Positions 44,035 to 51,837 are shown, counted from the first letter of the stretch. The stretch is DNA of 64,000 nt from Massilia psychrophila (GCF_002760665.1 NZ_PDOB01000009.1:62001-126000), one strand, 5' to 3'. Notes: generated by a model not told the origin, from the letters alone. Program-made: numbers and translations.

Positions 44035-44147
44035 ATGCTGATCGGCTATGCGCGCGTCTCGACGCGTTGACCAAGGCCGGTTGCCAAAGGATCTTTGAGG
44101 ACAAGATCAGCGGCAGCCGCGCCGAGCGGCCTGGACTGGCCAAATGA
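44035..44147 (+). pseudogene. Resolvase remnant, inverted N-terminal part
   Basis: The plus strand starts with ATG and reads MLIGYARVSTR, the N-terminus of a serine recombinase including the catalytic Ser. The frame then stops; one base over, it continues LDALTKAGCQRIFEDKISG and SRAERPGLAK. About 8 residues (usually DQNLDLQ) are missing between them, and a CTCGACGCG sequence spans the joint, so a deletion between short direct repeats is likely. This segment is inverted with respect to the rest of the gene at 43791-44024, which should follow after LAK. Confidence 0.85.
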
Positions 44148-44162
44148 GTATGCGATCGCGCG

Positions 44163-44993
44163 TCATCGCTCAGCGACCAATTGCCTCATCGAAACAAGAA
44201 ATCCCGGCCATTGCGACGAGATCGACTGCCCATAAGCCTGGCCGAAACTCTCCTGAAAATCGTCGCCGTTCAAGATACCTTTCAATGCCAACTTAAAGGC
44301 TGTCGGATTTTTGTCGTTCAGATACCATACGAACAAGGCGGCCTCCTGGTAAAAAATCGGAGCCCGCAGGTCGTAGCTGGCTGCAGTTCGATTGCGAAAC
44401 ACGCTGCCGGACTCGGCAGGATCGAAGGACTTGCCATCCAGGATGCTTTGCGCCGCTTCTGCCGGCGTCGCCGACAATCCCGCCCCATCGGACGTCATGA
44501 CAGCGACGCCTTCTTTGAACCATGCCGGCACGCGAAGGTAAGCAATTATTCCGGCACGTTGATATAGCAGTAAGTGTGCAAGTTCATGGGTAAGGAATCC
44601 GTCAGCTGGCACGCCACGGTGTTGTTCTCGTTGCAATATCAGATCTTCATTCATGAAGATCGAATCACCAGACTGCGTGGCGGGATCCTTATTGTTACCA
44701 AGTACAAAGGCAACTACGCATTCGGTCGTGCAGACAAACACGCGTGGTGGGTGGGTGAATTTGACCCCATGAGCTTGCTCTACTACTTCAATTGAGTGCC
44801 CAATCTTCGCAGCAAGCCGATCCGCCAGCACTTGCGACCCTGGCAGGTAGCGGACATCGGGATTTGCCGCAGTAGCGATAAACTGATCTCGCGACTTTGT
44901 TTGGGCAATAACATGGCTGCAGCCCGCCAATGCGCCGATGCTGGACAAAAAAAGTGGCACCAGTGCCGCCTTGCGGAGTGACCGCCTTACCAC
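44163..44993 (-). CDS. Gluzincin-type metalloprotease-like lipoprotein
   Basis: A 276-residue exported lipoprotein. The start is GTG at 44993; a basic N-terminus and hydrophobic core end in the lipobox LAGC. The core has a zinc site HELAH (LTHELAHLLLYQRAG) and a downstream Glu in PAWFKEGVAVM, the H-E-x-x-H...E pattern of gluzincins (peptidase MA-like). Substrate unknown. It is intact although surrounded by gene fragments. Codon use is more AT-rich than in the core genes, consistent with transfer. Confidence 0.7.
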   Translation of the reverse strand: MVRRSLRKAALVPLFLSSIGALAGCSHVIAQTKSRDQFIATAANPDVRYLPGSQVLADRLAAKIGHSIEVVEQAHGVKFTHPPRVFVCTTECVVAFVLGNNKDPATQSGDSIFMNEDLILQREQHRGVPADGFLTHELAHLLLYQRAGIIAYLRVPAWFKEGVAVMTSDGAGLSATPAEAAQSILDGKSFDPAESGSVFRNRTAASYDLRAPIFYQEAALFVWYLNDKNPTAFKLALKGILNGDDFQESFGQAYGQSISSQWPGFLVSMRQLVAER

Positions 44994-45104
44994 GTCATTC
45001 CGCTAATTGCGATTTTTCCATGTTCCACGTTCACTCCAATTCTCAAAACTCATTGCCATGGTATCTGTTTGAAAATATGGTTTCAATAACTATTTACGAG
45101 AAGA

Positions 45105-45515
45105 CTACGGCCTTGATTCCATGCGGAATGACTTGAAGCCCAGTATGGGCCTGGTCACGCGCTTGATCGCTCGATGGTCTTGTTCAACAATATTGTTAAG
45201 GTATTTGACTTGGCGGACAGTGATCACGGCGCGGCCGGCGTTAATCTCGTCGATCGCCGCCTTGTTGGCGCCGCTCTTGCCCATCGCGACCTTGTCCGGC
45301 GCGCCGTTCGCTGTCATCGCCTTGTCGAAGAGGCGCCTGGCTGCGGCCATGTCGCGCTTGGCAGTGAGCACGAAGTCGACGGTTTTGCCCTGCTTGTCGA
45401 CAGCGCGGTAGAGATATTTCCAGATGCCTTTGACCTTGATGTACGTTTCATCCATCCGCCAGATGCCGCCGACCGGACGCTTGTGCTTGCGAGCCATTTT
45501 CTCGATGGGCGGCAA
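45105..45515 (-). pseudogene. IS6-family transposase fragment
   Basis: About 136 residues of an IS6-type DDE transposase, cut at both ends. The first catalytic Asp is in WRMDETYIKVKG and the Glu in NIVEQDHRAIKR, followed by RPILGFKSFR. The second catalytic Asp is missing: the sequence reads AMGKSGANKAAID where relatives have MDKSGAN. The N-terminal DNA-binding part and the last residues are gone and no terminal repeats are recognisable. It is a dead remnant. Confidence 0.85.
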
Positions 45516-45648
45516 GAAACGAATCGCCTACTGCTTGATCTACGAGAGCAATTGGCGCTTCGTCGATCCGGAGCAGCTGAACGACCAAGAGCGCCATCTG
45601 ATCGACGAGCTGATAGAAACCTGCGGCCATGGACTCATGAATCTTTGA
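45512..45648 (+). pseudogene. C-terminal tail of a gene upstream of the AbiEii-like gene
   Basis: This plus-strand frame reads YCLIYESNWRFVDPEQLNDQ and ERHLIDELIETCGHG before its stop at 45648. It looks like the end of a real protein, joined directly to the IS6 fragment. It is 1 frame away from, and overlaps, the AbiEii-like frame, so the two were probably an operon. It may be the antitoxin partner, but I do not recognise the family. Confidence 0.4.
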
Positions 45649-46165
45649 GCGGGACCATCACAATCGGATCCAGACCCTGCTGCCTGCCCTCAATAATGAT
45701 TTCTTGGCCGAGAATAAGTGCTTCTTCGGCGGCGACACAGCGATTGTCCTGGCCCTGATCGAGTACCGGAAGTCGGTCGATATCGACTTCCTCTGTGCGT
45801 CACAGGATGGATACCGCGAGCTGCGCAACACGATCGACAATACTTGCCTGGGCGCGATCTTGTCGCGGCCGGTGGAGCTGGCTCGGGACGTGCGCGCGGA
45901 CCGCTACGGCATTCGTACGTTCCTGCGCGTCGACGGCATGCCCGTGAAGTTTGAGATCGTCAGCGAGGGTCGCATCCAGATCGCGGGCGAGCTGAATTCG
46001 TTGACTGGCGTGCCGGCGCTGACCCGCGCCGACATGTACGCGGAGAAGCTGCTGGCCAACGCCGATCGATACCGCGACAGGGCGGTCGCGAGCCGAGACA
46101 TCATTGGTAAGCTTAAACCGGCGGAATTTGTCCATCTCCCCATAGGTGTAGCGACTCGCATTTGA
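45641..46165 (+). pseudogene. AbiEii/AbiGii-type nucleotidyltransferase toxin, truncated
   Basis: The open frame reads FERDHHNRIQTLLPALNNDF then CFFGGDTAIVLALIEYRKSV and DIDFLC, the nucleotidyltransferase signature (GG...D-x-D) of AbiEii-type toxins. No ATG is found: the codon where a start is expected is ATC (45641), directly after a stop, so a base change or a 1-base insertion near the upstream stop is likely; a TTG at 45704 would cut into the domain. Homology fades after VASRDIIGKLKPAEF (about 46120) and the protein ends early at ~174 residues against 250 or more in the family. Probably inactive. Confidence 0.7.
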
Positions 46166-46173
46166 AAGCAGGC

Positions 46174-46294
46174 ATGCTCGCGTTCGACGCGTTTTCTGGC
46201 TCAAATTAACTGCAAATGACAAGAGGGTCATGCTCACGATATTGGCAAACGTGTTCGCATTCGACGGCAGCGTGCTCACGCTAACTGTAAATGA
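46174..46294. repeat. Pair of imperfect direct repeats in an AT-richer gap
   Basis: Two stretches of about 45 bp (46174-46219 and 46251-46294) share TTCGACG, GCTCA and TAACTGYAAATGA in the same order and spacing. No gene covers them. They could be ends of a lost mobile element. Confidence 0.4.
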
Positions 46295-46353
46295 AATGCT
46301 CGTATGTTGACAGTCCGCTTCTAAAGCGTACGGCTGGATCATAGTCCAACAGA

Positions 46354-46884
46354 TTAATTCCTACCTGATATATTCCGTACAACCTTATACTTTGCAAAAT
46401 GCTTCCAACCTCCATCCGGTTGCTGCGATTCCAAAACGAAGGTCCAATAGCCTCCCTCTGGATCAAAGGTAAAAGTGTCCCGGAAGGTACCGCCTTTGTA
46501 TGGAAACGTGAACTGCAACATGTTTTCTTTAAGACCGCCTGTACCATGAGGAATGGAATATTTTGCGCCGAAGCTATCCATCCAATGAACAATCAGCGCC
46601 TTCGTCGCATGGTCATAGCCGATATACACGTTCGCAGCGTACTTCGCCGGAATCTCAATATCTTGCATTCGCAACTCGGTAAAAGCTCCTAATAGGCTTG
46701 GTTTAGCTTCAAGCGAATAAGTCACCGGTTTACCGCGTACGTCACCAGACATCGTCCAGATTCCGTCTAGTTGTTGCAGGAGATTAGGTCTGCTTGCTAT
46801 GTCCTGCCCGTATGAGAAAGTAGACAGGAACAGCAGAGGAACGGAACAAAAAATACCTATAATTTTTGAGCTGTAATGGATCAT
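46354..46884 (-). CDS. Exported lipocalin-like hypothetical protein
   Basis: A 176-residue protein with a Sec signal peptide (SSKIIGIFCSVPLLFLSTFS, cut near YGQ). The mature part begins LLQQLDGIWTMSGDVRGKPV and contains many beta-strand patterns (TYSLEAKPSLLGAFTELRM; ANVYIGYDHATKALIVHW), resembling DUF1579 or THAP4-like small beta-barrels. Function unknown. It is visibly AT-rich compared with the core genes, which suggests recent acquisition. It stands alone in the accessory region. Confidence 0.65.
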   Translation of the reverse strand: MIHYSSKIIGIFCSVPLLFLSTFSYGQDIASRPNLLQQLDGIWTMSGDVRGKPVTYSLEAKPSLLGAFTELRMQDIEIPAKYAANVYIGYDHATKALIVHWMDSFGAKYSIPHGTGGLKENMLQFTFPYKGGTFRDTFTFDPEGGYWTFVLESQQPDGGWKHFAKYKVVRNISGRN

Positions 46885-47150
46885 TTTATTGGCAGAGAAA
46901 AATGTTTGATGTTCGCACGTCCGCTAAGCGATCAACAATTACGCGGACTTGCACGGTAGGTAAACTTCTGAATGGTTGCCTGGCCGAAAGCGGAAGTTGC
47001 CTGGGGACGATTCTACCGTACAGGTACACCAATGCGAGGCGCTACCACCGAGACGTTTTTCGCGTCTCAGATGGGCCCAATGGGAGCGAAGCTGCGGTAA
47101 GCGACATTTAGTGGCGAGCCGGCACCCCAGAAAATTCGGTCAGCCTAACT

Positions 47151-47659
47151 TCAATCTGCAAGTTTCTGAATGCGCCCGGCAAGGCGGCCGAACGCTTCAT
47201 CCACGTACTCCAACGCCTTGGGTTCCGTGCTCCGCGCACGTAGAGAGCTTTTGACGTTGTCCAGATCGGAAAGTCATTGCCAATGCAGCTTGCCGCTTCC
47301 AAGAAACGCCTGATAGCCGCGTTCAAGTGTTGCCGCTGTTGCCAGCAATTGAGCCGCCAGTTGTTTGTGCTGTTCCAAAAACTGGGCCATGCCGTCATAA
47401 GACCGCGATCCCCTATTGCCTTCGGCTTCGGACGCCTCTTCCATGAGGAGGGCGTAGCGGTAAAACTCGGGAAATTCGTTGGACAGTGCCATCAGCTGGG
47501 CGTTGGATGTTCCGACCCAAATTCTGTGCAGGTCGGCACGTATCCCATCAAGTGATTGATGATGGCATGGGCGTCGTTGACGCCCTGGGCAGAAAGCTGT
47601 TGCATGTGCTGATCCAGCTTCGCTGCCAGTCGGCGAAATTGATTCATGCTCATGCTCAT
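47151..47659 (-). pseudogene. Broken hypothetical gene downstream of the MazF-type toxin
   Basis: Three pieces can be read. The first starts MSMSMNQFRRLAAKLDQHMQ at 47659, two bases before the toxin stop, with ATGAGC repeated so that any of three ATGs could start it. Near 47515 the frame must shift by one to continue LHRIWVGTSNAQLMALSNEF up to GKLHWQ and a TGA at 47274. The same frame then goes on after the stop as LSDLDNVKSSLRARSTEPKA and ends at 47151. Helix-rich, no known domain. It was probably co-transcribed with the toxin. Confidence 0.5.
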
Positions 47660-47661
47660 GC

Positions 47662-47988
47662 TTACTCGAACAGCGTGGTGACTTTCGCCAGCACTTCTTC
47701 CATGATGGATTCCGGCAGGGTATCGACCTTGCGGGCATGCCGAGCGACCAAGTCGATCACGCGTGGCTGATCGCAACGCACGACGCCGGTGGTCTTGATG
47801 CCGGTCACGTGCACCGCGAAGCCCAGGCGGCGGGCGAATTCGCTGCCGTTGGTAATCGGCAGGATCAGCGGCAGCTTGGTCGCGTCATTGAACTCAGCGG
47901 GCGACACGACCAGGACGGGGCGACAGCCGCTTTGCTCATGCCCTGCCGTCGGGTCGAACGACACGGGGTAAATGTCGCCTCGCTTCAT
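47662..47988 (-). CDS. MazF/PemK-type endoribonuclease toxin
   Basis: A 108-residue toxin. KRGDIYPVSFDPTAGHEQSG with the catalytic-loop Arg and the nearby CRPVLVVSPAEFN, then LILPITNG and the VRCDQPRVIDL segment, are the MazF/PemK/ChpB signatures. Such toxins cut mRNA at short sequences. Its start overlaps the stop of a 32-codon antitoxin remnant in ATGA. The gene itself looks complete. Confidence 0.9.
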   Translation of the reverse strand: MKRGDIYPVSFDPTAGHEQSGCRPVLVVSPAEFNDATKLPLILPITNGSEFARRLGFAVHVTGIKTTGVVRCDQPRVIDLVARHARKVDTLPESIMEEVLAKVTTLFE

Positions 47989-48083
47989 AGCTCACCGCCC
48001 AAGGCGGGAGCATCGACCCATTCGCGGTCCTCGGCTGACTGCGGTTGCGAATAGTCCGATGCGGCCAGCAACTCGGCGCGCAT
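47985..48083 (-). pseudogene. Antitoxin C-terminal remnant (MazE/ChpS-like) with its own start
   Basis: A 32-codon frame reads MRAELLAASDYSQPQSAEDR then EWVDAPALGGEL, matching the end of ChpS/PemI-type antitoxins (usually LLAQCD...EEREWLDAPPVGREL). The AbrB-type DNA-binding half is gone. Remarkably, the ATG has AGGAG seven bases upstream, so the remnant could be translated. It overlaps the toxin start by 4 bp. The C-terminal part of such antitoxins is the toxin-binding part, so this may still neutralise. Confidence 0.6.
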
Positions 48084-48423
48084 GGTGTCGCTCCTGGAAC
48101 TGGAAACGCTTGGTCCGGCGTGCAAAAGGCAGGCCGGTATTCATCAGGATGATGATTAAATCGATGCACTTTCGCAAATACGATAACAAAAATGGATGAT
48201 TTCGTTGGTTAGGCGGTGTCTGCGTTCACTGCAAGCGGATTAGAGAGTCGATGCCGCCGCGATTGCCGCGTCTGCACCGCTGGTGCAGAAATACCGAGGG
48301 GGAGCATGCCGATTTTGGCGCGCTGTTGGCGAGACCGGCGACGTTCGGGGGCACCTGCAGAGCGCCATGGAGCCGTCAACACTGATCAACCGGATCGGCG
48401 GCGCTCTGCAAGAGTTGGAAAGA
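48084..48423. other. Gap without a recognisable gene
   Basis: 340 bp between the antitoxin remnant and the tRNA-like sequence. I see no coding frame with family features, no clear promoter and no repeat. Confidence 0.5.
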
Positions 48424-48510
48424 TGGTGCGTGGCCCAGGAATCGAACCTGGTTATCAGTCTTAGGTGTGAAACCGACTTCGACTGGGCTTTACCAATAAG
48501 CGAGCCGCGC
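48424..48510 (-). tRNA. tRNA-like sequence with a 20-nt anticodon loop (probable pseudo-tRNA)
   Basis: On the minus strand the 87 bases fold as a tRNA: acceptor GCGCGGC/GCCACGC (one mismatch) plus encoded ACCA, D-arm GCTT-ATTGGTA-AAGC, anticodon stem CAGTC/GACTG, variable ATAA, and a perfect T-arm CCAGG-TTCGATT-CCTGG. The anticodon loop is 20 nt instead of 7 and holds AGTCG twice, as if 13 bases had been inserted or duplicated. No anticodon can be assigned with confidence. The 3' end faces the accessory region, as expected for an integration site. Confidence 0.6.
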
Positions 48511-48583
48511 GAATGCATGTTACCGCACATTCCATTAAAGCAATTAATATTCATCAAATTCAATATTAATTTTTTCACTTAAT

Positions 48584-48796
48584 TTACTGATATTTATAGG
48601 GTTTTTCCGATACATCATCATTGCGCCGCGGTTCCAGGTCCGTCGAGTCAACCTGGTGGTCCCACCAGATATCCCATCCCCGTTTCTGGTCGGCCCTCAC
48701 TTCAGGGCGGCTGGCCAGAAAAACGTTGAGGAATTGCTCATACTCCGATACGTAGCCGCCTTGGCCGACACGCTTGTTGACAGAATCCGTTTTCAT
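48584..48796 (-). CDS. DUF3460 family protein
   Basis: A 70-residue protein. The ATG at 48796 has GGAG five bases upstream. The sequence YVSEYEQFLNVFLASRPEVR and ADQKRGWDIWWDHQVD, ending EKPYKYQ, matches DUF3460, a small family found almost only in Betaproteobacteria. Function unknown. It marks the return to core sequence after the accessory region. Confidence 0.85.
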   Translation of the reverse strand: MKTDSVNKRVGQGGYVSEYEQFLNVFLASRPEVRADQKRGWDIWWDHQVDSTDLEPRRNDDVSEKPYKYQ

Positions 48797-48928
48797 ACAT
48801 GCTCCATTCGCCGCCCGTCCGCATGCAGCCGGGCCGCGCTCAATGATTGGTCGGAAATATCCGCCATGTACTGCGCGACTGAAATGACGTAGCATATATG
48901 CCGTCAGTAGCCTAATTTTAAAGTCGCA

Positions 48929-49360
48929 ATGAATCAAGAGTCGCACAATGCATCGCCGGCCGGCGATGGCACGCCGCCGCGGTTTCGCCCGGTGCCGTGG
49001 ACCGCGCTGGAAACGCCGCAGGACGTCGAACTGTGGATCGACGAGCACAACCAAAGTTTGCAGGAGCATATCGGCCCGCAGGAGACCGGCTATGGCGTCT
49101 GCTTCAGCCTGGCGGCAGGGGGCAACATTTATATGCAGACCAGCGGCGACGCGGTGGTGCTCGACGTCGAGTCCGATGCGCAATGGGTGGCGCCGCTGAT
49201 CGTGGCGGCGACCGGCGGGGTGGAGCCGGCCGGCCAGCTGTGGGTGCTGCCCGAGGACCGCCTAGTGCAGCTGATTATCGGTTTGTCCAGCTTGGTTGCC
49301 AGCACGATCTTGGTCAGCGGCCACAAATTCAGCTCGCGCAATCGCAAAATGTCGGCCTGA
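48929..49360 (+). CDS. Hypothetical protein with a C-terminal hydrophobic segment
   Basis: A 143-residue protein I do not recognise. The N-terminus is polar (PPRFRPVPWTALETPQDVEL), the middle looks beta-rich (GYGVCFSLAAGGNIYMQTSG) and the C-terminal third has a hydrophobic segment (LVQLIIGLSSLVASTILVSG) that may be a membrane helix. Good codon use suggests a real gene. It precedes the GGDEF-EAL gene by 236 bp on the same strand. Confidence 0.6.
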   Translation: MNQESHNASPAGDGTPPRFRPVPWTALETPQDVELWIDEHNQSLQEHIGPQETGYGVCFSLAAGGNIYMQTSGDAVVLDVESDAQWVAPLIVAATGGVEPAGQLWVLPEDRLVQLIIGLSSLVASTILVSGHKFSSRNRKMSA

Positions 49361-49547
49361 CTTGCCATATTTCGGATGTGAGACTACTTTCTGTTTCGAA
49401 ATGGTCGCCAGCCTGCGCAAGCAGCGTCAAGGCGCGCGAGCTGCGGCGGCGGCCATCTATTAATGCATGAGCCTGGCGTTCGATAGCGTGCAACGGCGGT
49501 TGAGCCGGACCCATCAATAAACTCGACAGACTGGAAGTCGCATGCTA

Positions 49548-49568
49548 ATCTTGCTTCGAAAGCAAGAT
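49548..49568 (+). promoter_or_regulatory. Perfect hairpin in the leader of the GGDEF-EAL gene
   Basis: ATCTTGCTT (49548-49556) and AAGCAAGAT (49560-49568) pair perfectly around CGA. The hairpin ends 28 bases before the start codon and has no T run, so it is more likely an operator or an RNA control element than a terminator. Confidence 0.5.
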
Positions 49569-49596
49569 AACCGGCTTCTAGCGCCTGCGGGGTGAT

Positions 49597-51723
49597 ATGG
49601 GTGATACGGACAACGATCGCAATCGCGCCGCGCCGCTGATGCACAGCAGCGGCGTCAGCGTCGAACGCAAGCGCCGCGACGACGAGGCGGCGCGCTTCAA
49701 CGAGCTCCATCTGCTGGCGCCGGTCGGCTATTTTGTCGTCGCCTTCGACGGTCGCATCCTGCTGGCCAACCTGGTCGGTGCCGACATGCTCGGCATTAAT
49801 CGTGCCGATCCCGGCGCACACCGTTTTCGCAGTTTCATCGGCGACGACTGGGTTGCGCAATTCGACAGCTTCATCAGCCGCGCCTTGAATAGCCCGATGC
49901 CGGAAAAATGCCGGCTGCGCATGCGGCGATCGAACGCAGGCGCCGACTTTGCGGTGACCTTGCTGGCCAACGCCGATGGCAGCGGCCAGGCTTTGCGGGT
50001 GGTGGTCGAACACGCCGAGGGCATGCTGGCCGCACTGGAGCGCAGCGAAGAGCGTTTTCGGCGCATCGTGCACAGCGCCAGCGAAGGCATCTGGGAGATC
50101 GACGCCAGCGCGCACACCAGCTTCGTCAATCCGAAAATGGCAGCGCTTCTCGGCTACAGTATCGAGGAGATGCTGAACCGACCGCTGGCCGGCTTCATGG
50201 ATGCAGACGGCCGTGCCATCGTCGAGCGCAGGCTGGCGCGCTGCCGCGACGGCATCGCCGAGCGCCACGAACTGCAGTTGCTGCGGCGTGACGGCAACGC
50301 GGTATGGACCTCGATGGCGATCAATCCGATCGTCGACGGCGCCGGCGCCTACGTCGGTGCGCTGGCGCTGGTGACCGACATTCCCGCCCCCCGCGCCGGG
50401 TCCGAACAGATCTGGCACCAGGCCAATTTCGATGAACTGACGGGCCTGCCGAACCGCCACATGTTCATGGACCGGCTGGGCCAGGCGGTCAAGAAGGCCG
50501 ACCGCGGCGGCGCCTTCCTGGCGCTGGTGTTCATCGACCTCGACCACTTCAAGGAAGTCAACGACCAGCTCGGGCATGCGGCTGGCGACGCGCTGCTGGT
50601 CGAGGCCGCGCGCCGCATCAGCGCTTGCGTGCGCGTCTCCGACACGCTGGCGCGCCTGGGCGGCGACGAGTTCACCGTGATCCTGGCCGGCATCGACCAT
50701 GTCGGCAGCGTCGAGCGCGTCGCCCAGGCGCTGGTGGCGGCGATCGCGCTGCCGTTCGAGCTGGAAGGCGAGCGCGTGTTCATTTCCGCCAGCGCCGGCG
50801 TGGCGCTGTATCCGCCCGACGCCGGTACCGTCGGCGACCTGCTGGCGCGCGCCGACCAGGCGATGTACGCCTCAAAAAAGGCCGGCCGTAACCGCTTCAG
50901 CTATTTCACGCCCGACCTGGAAGACGCCGCGCGGCAGCGCCGCAACATCGCCACTGACCTGCGCGCGGCCATCGAGGCACGCCAGTTCGAGATCGCCTAC
51001 CAGCCGATCATCTGCCTCGCCACCGGCGCCGTGCGCAAGGCCGAGGCGCTGCTGCGCTGGCGCCATCCGACCCGCGGCCTGCTCGCTCCGGCCGAATTCA
51101 TCCTGTTCGCCGAATCGAATGGCCTGATCGTCGAGATCGGCGACTGGGTGTTTCGCGAGGCGGCGCGCCAGGTGCAGCTGTGGCAGAAAACCATCGACCC
51201 GGCGTTCCAGATCAGCGTCAACAAGTCGCCGGTGCAGTTCCGTCGCGACGCCGGCCTGTACCAGGCATGGCTCGATTACCTGGCCGACATCGGGCTGCCG
51301 CCGCAAAGCATCGTCATCGAGATCGCCGAAGGCGTGCTGATGGAAGGCGTCGAGAAGGTGATCGAGCGGCTGCGCCAGTACCGCGCGATGGGGCTGCAGG
51401 TGGCGCTCGAACACTTCGGCACCGGCTACTCGTCGCTGTCGCACCTGAAGCGCTTCGACATCGACTTCGTCAAGATCGACCGCTCGTTCGTCGCCACGCT
51501 GGACGACAATGCCGGCGACGGCAACCTGGCGCTGTGCGAGGCGATCATTGTGATGGCGCACAAGCTGGGATTGAAGGTGGTGGCCGAGGGCGTCGAGACG
51601 CCGCTGCAGCGCGCGCTGCTGGCGGACGCCGGCTGCGATTATGCGCAAGGGTTTGTGATTGCGCACCCGATGGCGGCAGCGGAGCTGGAGGCGATGGCGC
51701 TGGCGTCGCACGTTGCGGCTTGA
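49597..51723 (+). CDS. PAS-GGDEF-EAL c-di-GMP protein with altered EAL site
   Basis: A 708-residue cytoplasmic protein: two PAS-like domains (about 30-140 and 150-265), GGDEF (about 275-435) and EAL (about 450-700). The cyclase motif is intact (GGDEF at 355-359). In the EAL domain the Glu of EAL (483) and later KIDRSF and EGVET motifs are present, but the second metal motif DDFGTGYSS reads EHFGTGYSS (Glu605-His606), losing both Asp that hold metal and water. It therefore probably makes c-di-GMP and degrades it poorly, if at all. The ATG follows a GGGGTGAT site. Confidence 0.92.
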   Translation: MGDTDNDRNRAAPLMHSSGVSVERKRRDDEAARFNELHLLAPVGYFVVAFDGRILLANLVGADMLGINRADPGAHRFRSFIGDDWVAQFDSFISRALNSPMPEKCRLRMRRSNAGADFAVTLLANADGSGQALRVVVEHAEGMLAALERSEERFRRIVHSASEGIWEIDASAHTSFVNPKMAALLGYSIEEMLNRPLAGFMDADGRAIVERRLARCRDGIAERHELQLLRRDGNAVWTSMAINPIVDGAGAYVGALALVTDIPAPRAGSEQIWHQANFDELTGLPNRHMFMDRLGQAVKKADRGGAFLALVFIDLDHFKEVNDQLGHAAGDALLVEAARRISACVRVSDTLARLGGDEFTVILAGIDHVGSVERVAQALVAAIALPFELEGERVFISASAGVALYPPDAGTVGDLLARADQAMYASKKAGRNRFSYFTPDLEDAARQRRNIATDLRAAIEARQFEIAYQPIICLATGAVRKAEALLRWRHPTRGLLAPAEFILFAESNGLIVEIGDWVFREAARQVQLWQKTIDPAFQISVNKSPVQFRRDAGLYQAWLDYLADIGLPPQSIVIEIAEGVLMEGVEKVIERLRQYRAMGLQVALEHFGTGYSSLSHLKRFDIDFVKIDRSFVATLDDNAGDGNLALCEAIIVMAHKLGLKVVAEGVETPLQRALLADAGCDYAQGFVIAHPMAAAELEAMALASHVAA

Positions 51724-51753
51724 TAGCGGAAAATCCATCGCTAACCGAAAAAC

Positions 51754-51830
51754 CGTCATCCTCGCGCACGCGGGGATCCAATTGCATCGCTACTCTACGA
51801 AATTGGGTCCGCGTTTTCGCGAGGGCGACG
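51754..51830. repeat. REP-like imperfect palindrome
   Basis: The left arm (51754-51783, starting CGTCATCCTCGCGCACGCGG) and the right arm (51801-51830) are imperfect inverted copies separated by 17 bp. A half copy occurs at 12688-12718. It sits between two convergent genes. Confidence 0.6.
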
Positions 51831-51837
51831 CCGAAAA

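Noticed and set aside
48240-48582. Overlapping short frames (about 100 codons) across the tRNA-like region
   Set aside because: They are opposite-strand readings of the folded tRNA-like sequence and lack ribosome sites.
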